NCBI GenBank assembly: GCA_964412615.1 | Contig: CAYPPK010000003.1 | Location: 1-64,000 of the forward strand | Length of the DNA: 64,000 nucleotides | Origin: CAYPPK01 sp964412615 | GTDB lineage: Bacteria; Patescibacteriota; Minisyncoccia; Sungbacterales; HO2-52-23 | Direction: 5' to 3' | In this document: piece by piece, positions 8,278 through 13,567 of the stretch | How positions within the stretch are numbered: the stretch's first letter is position 1 | Layout: the number at the start of each line of letters is the position of its first letter | Program-made: the position numbers and the translations under genes | Notes under the pieces: generated by a model | The model's database searches: none | Told to the model about the DNA's origin: nothing | Seen by the model: only the letters and a program-made list of their open reading frames with translations

Positions 8278-8949
8278 ATGAAAATTTTCCAACTTACAGA
8301 TTTAAATCAAAAAGAAATTTTGGAAGAAGCAGAAAAAGTTCTGCAGGCAGGGGGGATTATAGTAAGTCCCACCGATACCGTGTATGGAATCCTGGGAAGC
8401 GCGGGTAGCGGGGAGGCAATCAAAAAAATGTTCGCGGTCAAAAAACGGCCGCAAGAAAAGGCCTTTCCGGTTTTTGTGAAGAGCGTGGCCGAGGCAAGAA
8501 AATTCGCCTATATTTCCGACGCCAAGGCCAAATTTTTGGAGCGTATTTGGCCCGGGCCGATTACTGTGGTTTTTGAACATAAAGGAAAATTGCCTGATAT
8601 TCTTACCGGAGGATTAAATACTTTGGGTTTGCGCGCGCCAAACCATAATTTTTTGCTGAAGTTGCTGGCACGGCTTGATTTTCCATTAGCGCAAACTTCC
8701 GCCAATATTTCCGAAAAGCCGCCGGCAAAGAATTTAGAGGAAATCAAGAGTTATTTCTTTCCTAACGCGAACTATGCGAATGAAATGCGAACAACGCGAA
8801 TAATACCCGAGCTAGTTATTGATGCCGGAGAGTTATCCGGCAAGGCCTCTACGGTAGTGGACTTTACCGGAGATAGCCCGATTGTTTTGCGCACCGGACT
8901 TGTATCCAAAGAGGAATTGGAAAAACTTTTCCAGGAATTAAAGCCATAA
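8278..8949 (+). CDS. tsaC: L-threonylcarbamoyladenylate synthase (Sua5/YrdC)
   Basis: Makes threonylcarbamoyl-AMP from threonine, bicarbonate and ATP for the t6A37 modification of ANN-decoding tRNAs. The YrdC domain shows IVSPTDTVYGILGSA, the KKRP motif (VKKRPQEKAFPVFV), IWPGPITVVFE and LAQTSANISE. At 223 aa it is a YrdC-only protein without the Sua5 C-terminal domain. An insert at about residues 163-177 (NANYANEMRTTRI) is encoded by a degenerate repeat of GCGAAY units (8764-8804) and looks like a repeat that has been taken into the reading frame. Function is secure. Confidence 0.95.
   Translation: MKIFQLTDLNQKEILEEAEKVLQAGGIIVSPTDTVYGILGSAGSGEAIKKMFAVKKRPQEKAFPVFVKSVAEARKFAYISDAKAKFLERIWPGPITVVFEHKGKLPDILTGGLNTLGLRAPNHNFLLKLLARLDFPLAQTSANISEKPPAKNLEEIKSYFFPNANYANEMRTTRIIPELVIDAGELSGKASTVVDFTGDSPIVLRTGLVSKEELEKLFQELKP
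8764..8804 (+). repeat. Degenerate GCGAA-spaced repeat inside tsaC
   Basis: Four occurrences of (A)YGCGAA at 8-11 nt spacing lie within the tsaC frame and encode an Asn/Arg-rich insert. They resemble decayed tandem units. Confidence 0.5.
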
Positions 8950-9018
8950 TATCCACAGGCGTGGAAAAATCTTTCTTGCAAAAAGACGCCCTATTGGCGT
9001 ATGATAGCAAGCACCATT

Positions 9019-9696
9019 ATGCTTTTGTCTCGCGATGCAATTTTGAATAATTTGACGGAGGGGAATATTGTCATTGACCCCTTTGATGACCGCAAACTCA
9101 AGACCTCAAGCTATGATGTTTCTTTGGGAGAATGGTTTTGGCGCGAAGGCCATCCGGAAGGCAGGGCTACCCTGCACAATCTTTATGACGAATCCTCTAC
9201 TCAAAAAGTATGGAAAGGGCCGTATCAGGCCGAGGGCGCTTGGGATGTAAGCCAGCGCTTGGGGTTGGAGTTGAAAAATATCAGGCCGGATGACAAAATC
9301 GTCCTGCTCCGGCCGGGGGAGACCATTTTGGCCCATACGGAGGAATTTATCGGCGGGAAAAATAAAGTAGTGGCCAAAATGTACGCCCGCTCCTCTTTGG
9401 GCCGAAATTTCGTGGAGGTCTGCAAAGACGCCGGCTGGGGAGACATCGGCTATTTCAACCGCTGGACCATGGAAGTTACCAACAACTCCCAGTATTTCAC
9501 CATTCCTTTGGTGGTGGGCAGGAGAGTCGGGCAGATGGTTTTCTATGAAGTGGCGCCCCTGAAAAAATCTCCTGACTATGTGGGCGAAGGAGGAAAATAT
9601 CAGTATTCGCAAGACATTGCTGAGGTAAAAAAATCTTGGCATCCGGAAATGATGATTCCCCGCATGCATTTGGATTGGGAAGTGAAAAGTTCATAG
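9019..9696 (+). CDS. dcd: dCTP deaminase-like protein (Dcd/DUT family)
   Basis: A 225-aa member of the dCTP deaminase/dUTPase fold. Deaminases of this family convert dCTP to dUTP (or dUMP in bifunctional forms), feeding dTMP synthesis. Visible motifs are KTSSYDVSLG near the start, YARSSLGRNFVEVCKDAGW (nucleotide-binding Ser-Arg motif), and WTMEVTNN, whose Glu matches the catalytic Glu138 of E. coli Dcd. The protein is longer than E. coli Dcd (193 aa) because of inserts around residues 35-75. I chose the second ATG (9019), whose product MLLSRDAIL resembles the family start MRLSDRDI; an in-frame ATG at 9001 would add 6 residues. Monofunctional and bifunctional types cannot be separated. Confidence 0.85.
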   Translation: MLLSRDAILNNLTEGNIVIDPFDDRKLKTSSYDVSLGEWFWREGHPEGRATLHNLYDESSTQKVWKGPYQAEGAWDVSQRLGLELKNIRPDDKIVLLRPGETILAHTEEFIGGKNKVVAKMYARSSLGRNFVEVCKDAGWGDIGYFNRWTMEVTNNSQYFTIPLVVGRRVGQMVFYEVAPLKKSPDYVGEGGKYQYSQDIAEVKKSWHPEMMIPRMHLDWEVKSS

Positions 9697-9702
9697 TTTG
9701 TG

Positions 9703-9900
9703 CTCGCTAGTCTGATGCTCTCACCGCCTCACTTTGCGGGAGCGTCACAAAATCCCCAGCGGGATTTGGACTCACACAGAATTGCGTCAGCTGTCAAGGC
9801 AGTATCGCCTGCGGCTTGCAATATATGAATGCCTTGACAGACCGGCCTGCCGCAATTTTGAGTGTCCCGCAAGAGCGAGGCGGCTTGACCAGACTGCTCG
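9703..9900. repeat. Imperfect interrupted palindrome before glyA
   Basis: The 248-nt gap between dcd and glyA folds back on itself. Inner arms CTGTCAAGGCA (9791-9801) and TGCCTTGACAG (9830-9840) are perfect. Middle arms at 9724-9741 and 9865-9883 match except for one mismatch and one gap. Outer arms around 9703-9714 and 9889-9900 match weakly. A separate small hairpin, AAATCCC/GGGATTT, lies near 9754-9771. An open frame runs from 9816 into glyA but has no protein-like features. It may be a degenerate foldback element or a structured leader. Confidence 0.6.
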
Positions 9901-9944
9901 CTTATAACTTTTTAAAAAAGGAGAAAGGGTTTAAAATTAAGAAG

Positions 9945-11201
9945 ATGTCTAATCTTAAAAGAACTGATCCGCAAATTGCAAAATTAATTGCTGACGAGCG
10001 AAATCGCCAGTCCCACACTCTGGATTTGATTCCTTCCGAAAATATCGTCTCCTCGGCGGTTTTGGAAGCCTTGGGTTCGGAATTTACCAATAAATATTCC
10101 GAGGGATATCCGAAAAAAAGATATTATGCCGGCAACGCGGTGGTGGACGAAGTGGAAATACTGGCCCAGGAAAGGGCCAAAAAACTTTTTCATCTGGGCA
10201 AACAGTGGGAAGTAAACGTGCAAGCGCTTTCCGGCGCGCCCGCCAACATGGCGGTTTATTTTGCGCTTCTGCAGCCGGGCGATACGGTAATGGGGATGAA
10301 TCTTTCCTCGGGCGGCCACTTGACCCACGGCAGTCCGGCCAATTTTTCCGGCAAACTTTTCCGGGCAGTTTCTTATGATGTAAAAAGAAACGGATTGCTG
10401 GATTATGATTTAATTGGGAAAATCGCCCGCAAAGAAAAACCCAAAATGATCATTGCCGGCGCCACCGCCTATTCGCGTGTTATTGATTTTAAGAAATTCG
10501 GCAAAGTGGCGCGCGAGGTCAAAGCCTATTTATTGGTGGATATGGCACATATTGCCGGGCTGGTTGCCGCCGGCGCTCATCCTTCGCCTTTTCCGCACGC
10601 GGACGTGGTTACTACTACCACTCATAAAACCTTGCGCGGGCCGCGCGGGGCCTTGATTTTCAGCCGGAATGACCGCCTGGTAAAGATAAAAAATAAAGAA
10701 TTTAGCATTAGCCAGTTGATAAACAAAACTGTTTTCCCTGGTCTGCAAGGCGGGCCGCATGACAATCAAACCGCGGCCATTGCCGTGGCTTTGGGCGAGG
10801 CCCTAAAACCCGCTTTCAGAAAGTACGGCCGCCAAATTGTCCGAAATTCTCGAGTGTTAGCGCGCGAGCTTGGCCGGCTGTGACTGGAAGTAGTGGCTGG
10901 CGGCAGCGATAATCACTTAATGCTGGTTGATTTAACTAATCTGGGAATTTCCGGCCGGGAAGGGCAGGATCGCCTGGAAAAAATAGGCATTATCGTAAAC
11001 CGCAATACTGTTCCCTATGACCCTCGTTCGCCTTTTGATCCTTCCGGTATCCGGTTGGGAACTCCCTCCCTGACCACCAGGGGGATGAAAGAAAAGGAAA
11101 TGAAAATAGTGGCGGAATTGATTTATGACGCTTTGGCGCAAAAAAATATTTCTCTGGTCGGGCAAAAAGTTCGCGCTCTTTGCCGCAAATTTGCTATTTA
11201 A
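9945..11201 (+). pseudogene. glyA: Serine hydroxymethyltransferase interrupted by one in-frame TGA
   Basis: PLP enzyme interconverting serine plus THF and glycine plus methylene-THF. From ATG 9945 the frame encodes a normal SHMT start ([16 protein letters not shown], then [11 protein letters not shown]), the PLP lysine in [15 protein letters not shown], and [15 protein letters not shown]. It meets TGA at 10881-10883 and then continues in the same frame with LEVVAGGSDNHLMLVDL and GIRLGTPSLTTRGM to a TAA at 11201. Nothing is missing around the TGA: the alignment expects a single residue there (often Gly or Arg). A single base change (for example GGA or CGA to TGA) explains it. Whether this is a real nonsense mutation, readthrough or a sequencing error cannot be seen. 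TGA is a normal stop elsewhere in this genome. Confidence 0.9.
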
Positions 11202-11212
11202 ATTTTTAAAAA

Positions 11213-11518
11213 ATGTCACAAGAAAATCCATCCTCTCCCGAATCTTTATCGGAAAAGATAACTCGCCTCAGGCTGGAGGTTTATAATCGTTTAGGAACCC
11301 TAGAAACGGCACAGCTTATATACAAATTCGGGATGCAAATAAAAAAACGTTATCCAGATTCTCGTCGTTATAGAATTTTTCATATTTTGATTGGCAGTGG
11401 AATTCCTGAAGACTTTCCTAAAAATGAAATTATAGAGGAAGATTTTCCTGGAGAGGATTCCGTAGAAAAGTTTTTAGAGTCGCTGATCAGCAAAGAAGAA
11501 AATGAGTCCCACACATAA
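11213..11518 (+). CDS. Hypothetical protein, 3' end formed by the inserted mobile element
   Basis: A 101-aa protein I do not recognise. It is charged, without a signal peptide or membrane segment, and contains a helical stretch (residues ~12-45) and an acidic C-terminal half. It starts 11 nt after glyA, so it may be co-transcribed. Its last codons (SHT and the TAA stop) are encoded by the left inverted repeat of the GIY-YIG element at 11508, and Glu-Ser before them by the target duplicate. The original C-terminus may therefore have been longer and cut by the insertion. Base composition is more AT-rich by eye than the metabolic genes before it. Confidence 0.6.
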   Translation: MSQENPSSPESLSEKITRLRLEVYNRLGTLETAQLIYKFGMQIKKRYPDSRRYRIFHILIGSGIPEDFPKNEIIEEDFPGEDSVEKFLESLISKEENESHT

Positions 11519-11795
11519 CTTACACATGTATTTTGTATATATTTTGAAATCTTTAAAGAACGATAATATATATATTGGTTGCACTCATGATTTAGAGAAA
11601 CGATTGCAAGAACATAACCAAGCAAAGTCGTATCATACAAAAAAGTATATCCCGTGGAAGTTGATCTACCTCGAAGGGTATATCTCAAAAGACGATGCCT
11701 ACAGTAGAGAAAACTCGCTTAAATTACATGCACAGGGCCTGCGTAGGCTTAAAGAAAGACTTCGCGGAAGTCTTTCTGTGTAAGTTATGTGTGGG
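11508..11795 (+). mobile_element. 288-bp GIY-YIG element with perfect 19-bp terminal inverted repeats
   Basis: Left end CCCACACATAACTTACACA (11508-11526) and right end TGTGTAAGTTATGTGTGGG (11777-11795) are perfect inverted repeats. They are flanked by direct repeats ATGAGT (11502-11507) and ATGAAT (11796-11801), as expected of a 6-bp target duplication with one difference. The only gene inside is a GIY-YIG nuclease whose ATG overlaps the last base of the left repeat and whose TAA lies in the right repeat. A 10-bp-stem hairpin (11753-11777) sits in the 3' end of that gene. Three shorter elements in this window share the ends and flanks. This is direct sequence evidence for an element; mobility is inferred. 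Confidence 0.8.
11526..11783 (+). CDS. GIY-YIG nuclease family protein carried by the element
   Basis: An 85-aa single-domain GIY-YIG protein of the UPF0213/UvrC-N type. VYILKS at residues 4-9 is the GIY strand, YIG is at 16-18, Arg26 in LEKRLQEHN is the catalytic arginine, and Glu62 in YSRENSLKL is the metal-binding glutamate, so the active site looks complete. I start it at ATG 11526, where the family start MYFVYIL lies; an earlier in-frame ATG at 11502 falls in the flank and inverted repeat. The gene fills the whole space between the inverted repeats. It could cut the element ends or the target, as homing GIY-YIG enzymes do; a housekeeping repair role is the alternative. Confidence 0.9.
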   Translation: MYFVYILKSLKNDNIYIGCTHDLEKRLQEHNQAKSYHTKKYIPWKLIYLEGYISKDDAYSRENSLKLHAQGLRRLKERLRGSLSV

Positions 11796-12152
11796 ATGAA
11801 TGAACTTCAGAAACTAACTAAAAAAATAGTTGCCTTTCGCGAGGCAAGGGACTGGAAGCAGTTCCATAATCCCAAAGACTGCGCTTTATCCATGGTGCTG
11901 GAAGCAGGCGAAGTCATGGAGCATTTCCAATGGAAGTCATTAGAGGAAATAGAAAAATATGTGCGTACCCATAAAGGCGAAATCGCCGAGGAGCTGGCCG
12001 ACGTGCTCTATTGGGTTCTTCTCATGAGCCATGATTTGGGCATAGACATAGTCAAAGAATCAGAAAAGAAGCTAAAGAAAAACGGCAAAAAATATCCGGT
12101 AAAAGTAGTCAAAGGCAAGCATTTGAAATATACGTATTATAAAAAATCCTAA
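11796..12152 (+). CDS. MazG-like nucleotide pyrophosphohydrolase
   Basis: A 118-aa all-alpha NTP pyrophosphohydrolase of the MazG/RS21-C6 group, which hydrolyses non-canonical or surplus (d)NTPs to monophosphates. Metal-binding acidic motifs are visible as ALSMVLEAGEVMEHFQW (ExxE) and EIAEELADVLYWVLL (ExxD). The start ATG 11796 is also the first base triplet of the right-hand ATGAAT flank of the GIY-YIG element; an in-frame ATG 9 nt upstream inside the inverted repeat would add Met-Cys-Gly. The region before the start was therefore replaced by the element. A terminator follows the gene. Confidence 0.88.
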   Translation: MNELQKLTKKIVAFREARDWKQFHNPKDCALSMVLEAGEVMEHFQWKSLEEIEKYVRTHKGEIAEELADVLYWVLLMSHDLGIDIVKESEKKLKKNGKKYPVKVVKGKHLKYTYYKKS

Positions 12153-12166
12153 CTCTTTTATTTATC

Positions 12167-12198
12167 AAAAAAAGGCTCCAAATTTTTGAGCCGTTTTT
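12167..12198 (+). terminator. Terminator after the MazG-like gene
   Basis: Stem GGCTC (12174-12178) / GAGCC (12188-12192) with an A-rich lead and a GTTTTT tail, 15 nt after the stop. Confidence 0.7.
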
Positions 12199-12204
12199 GA
12201 TACG

Positions 12205-12240
12205 TTCTACAAAAAACAAAAGCCCTGAAATTATTCAGGG
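12205..12240 (-). terminator. Terminator of the minus-strand membrane protein gene
   Basis: Read on the minus strand, CCCTGA-loop-TCAGGG (12223-12240) is followed by CTTTTGTTTTTT. It begins 7 nt past the stop of the gene at 12248, supporting that gene as real. Confidence 0.8.
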
Positions 12241-12247
12241 TTACGGG

Positions 12248-12532
12248 TTATCTCGTGAGATTGTGATTTTCCCATCCGATGCAGTATACCCGGCATAGCC
12301 AGTGTTCAACGGACACAGCGCATATTCCAATCACCGTCATGCCTCCTCCTACGATCATCAGGTATTTTGCGATGGATAGCAGTATGTTTTGGTTGAGGAA
12401 TATCCGGAAAATTATATTGTCAGAACTCAGCCAAAATATCATGGCAAACAGGAGAAAACACAAACCAGGAATGATCATTATATATTTTACTTTTTCCAGC
12501 CAAATGGGGTGAACGCGCTTATTGATCCGCAT
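12248..12532 (-). CDS. Small two-helix membrane protein, unknown function
   Basis: A 94-aa protein I do not recognise. Two hydrophobic segments are clear: residues ~19-36 (YIMIIPGLCFLLFAMIFW) and ~52-74 (a run starting LLSIAKYLMIVGGG). The start is chosen by a strong ribosome binding site, GGAGG, 5 nt before ATG 12532; an upstream TTG (12565) is in frame but lacks such a site. A terminator lies just downstream. The gene stands alone on the minus strand between two plus-strand genes. Three Cys lie in or after the second helix. Confidence 0.7.
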   Translation of the reverse strand: MRINKRVHPIWLEKVKYIMIIPGLCFLLFAMIFWLSSDNIIFRIFLNQNILLSIAKYLMIVGGGMTVIGICAVSVEHWLCRVYCIGWENHNLTR

Positions 12533-12662
12533 ATGTTCCTCCAAGATCTGTTTTCTATTTAGCAAAAGAAAAGCTATTAGTCAACTCAGTTTCTCTGCAT
12601 ATATCTATAAATTTCTCTCCCAAAACGTTGCAAAACTTGTCCCAAGCGGTTGCCGAGAGAAA

Positions 12663-12685
12663 CCAAAAAGTGATAGGGTGAGGGT
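12663..12685 (+). promoter_or_regulatory. Direct repeat 1 with extended -10-like promoter
   Basis: A 23-bp block (CCAAAAAGTGATAGGGTGAG plus GGT) that recurs exactly at 13219. With the shared TTGC 13 nt upstream it gives TTGCNN, an 18-nt spacer and the extended -10 TGATAGGGT. It would transcribe the rhodanese gene with an ~80-nt leader that contains the hairpin at 12706. Confidence 0.5.
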
Positions 12686-12705
12686 GTAAAACCAACCCAA
12701 AAATC

Positions 12706-12732
12706 CAACGCGCCATTCGAGTGGCGTGTTGG
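12706..12732 (+). repeat. 27-bp hairpin repeat, left boundary of the accessory block
   Basis: A palindromic hairpin with arms CAACRCGCCA-type (CAACGCGCCA / TGGCGTGTTG). A copy identical at 25 of 27 positions lies in opposite orientation at 18243-18269. It sits in the leader of the rhodanese gene. Confidence 0.7.
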
Positions 12733-12764
12733 GGGGAACCGATTAAAATTAAAATTTTAAAAAT

Positions 12765-13109
12765 ATGACTAAAACCATCACCACCGAAGAGTTAAAGAAG
12801 AAAATAGACGGCGGAGCCCAAGATTTTTATCTCGTGGACGTGCTCTCGGCCGGAAGCTTTGAGGCCCGCCACGTGCCAGGAGCGAAAAGCGTTCCCAGCG
12901 GCCCCGATTTTTTGGAAAAATTTGAGAAGGAAATCGGCGCTCCCAAAGAAGCGGAGGTTATAGTTTATTGCGCCTCCAATACCTGCCACGCAAGCGTGCA
13001 GGCAGCCGAAACTTTGGAGAAAGCCGGCTATACCAATGTTGCGCATTATGCCGACGGCCTCGCCGGGTGGCAGAATGCCGGATATAAATTTGAAGGCCAA
13101 GCAGCTTAG
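12765..13109 (+). CDS. Rhodanese-like domain protein
   Basis: A 114-aa single rhodanese domain, which moves sulfane sulfur or acts as a redox/phosphatase-like module. The N-terminal ITTEELKKKI, the CH2A-like LVDVLSAGSFEARHVPGAKSVP and the active-site loop VYCASNTCHAS with the nucleophilic Cys are seen, ending in YADGLAGWQNAGY. The second Cys in the loop (C-A-S-N-T-C) is unusual and could form a disulfide. The gene lies between a promoter-like repeat and a strong terminator, so it is likely a single-gene unit. A link to the IscA-like protein at 21.3 kb is possible but not shown. Confidence 0.9.
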   Translation: MTKTITTEELKKKIDGGAQDFYLVDVLSAGSFEARHVPGAKSVPSGPDFLEKFEKEIGAPKEAEVIVYCASNTCHASVQAAETLEKAGYTNVAHYADGLAGWQNAGYKFEGQAA

Positions 13110-13134
13110 ACCCCCAAACCTCAAGAATATCAAA

Positions 13135-13169
13135 CAGCTCAACGGCCGGTGGCCGTTGAGCTGTTTTTT
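13135..13169 (+). terminator. Strong terminator after the rhodanese gene
   Basis: A 13-bp perfect stem (CAGCTCAACGGCC / GGCCGTTGAGCTG), 3-nt loop and a run of six T. Confidence 0.92.
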
Positions 13170-13218
13170 AGTCGCCCTCGCTTCGCCCTCCCGCTTCCAA
13201 AAAAATTGCAAAATGAAG

Positions 13219-13241
13219 CCAAAAAGTGATAGGGTGAGGGT
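13219..13241 (+). promoter_or_regulatory. Direct repeat 2 with extended -10-like promoter, leaderless start
   Basis: The same 23-bp block as at 12663. TGATAGGGT ends 9 nt before the ATG at 13245, so transcription would start at or just before the start codon. Confidence 0.5.
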
Positions 13242-13244
13242 ATT

Positions 13245-13565
13245 ATGTTAAGAAAATATTCAGTAACTCACGAGGGAAAGACAGTTAGTTGGACACATCC
13301 AGGAGGAAAGTTTCGTAGGTTGGGACCCTCTTCGTGTACTGAAGCTGAGTTGTTGGCAATTATACTTGGGGCCGGCAGTAAAGGGAAACCAGCGGAAGCA
13401 ATTGCGCAAGAAATAGTAGGGAAATATAAAAATCTGGCCGGACTAAGGGGGGTTTCGCTGCGTGAGTTAATGCAAATTCGTGGTCTAAAAGAAGTTAAGG
13501 CAACGCAACTTGCGGCTATTTTTGAGGTTGTTAGGAGGATATTAAAACATTTGGAACAAGAATAA
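13245..13565 (+). CDS. RadC N-terminal-like helix-hairpin-helix protein (no JAB domain)
   Basis: A 106-aa protein matching only the N-terminal UPF0758 part of RadC. TEAELLAIILGAGSKGKPAE and the helix-hairpin-helix stretch ending LMQIRGLKEVKATQL are typical, but the protein stops where the JAB/MPN metalloprotease-like domain (HxHPSG) of RadC would begin. It may bind branched or damaged DNA. The gene ends 2 nt before a large DNA methyltransferase gene, so the two are almost surely one operon. It could be a specificity or DNA-binding partner of that enzyme, or a truncated radC; the clean end and spacing favour a functional unit. Confidence 0.75.
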   Translation: MLRKYSVTHEGKTVSWTHPGGKFRRLGPSSCTEAELLAIILGAGSKGKPAEAIAQEIVGKYKNLAGLRGVSLRELMQIRGLKEVKATQLAAIFEVVRRILKHLEQE

Positions 13566-13567
13566 CT

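Noticed and set aside
9816..9944. N-terminal extension of glyA from an upstream ATG
   Set aside because: The stretch lies in the foldback region and has no SHMT similarity; the family start is at 9945.
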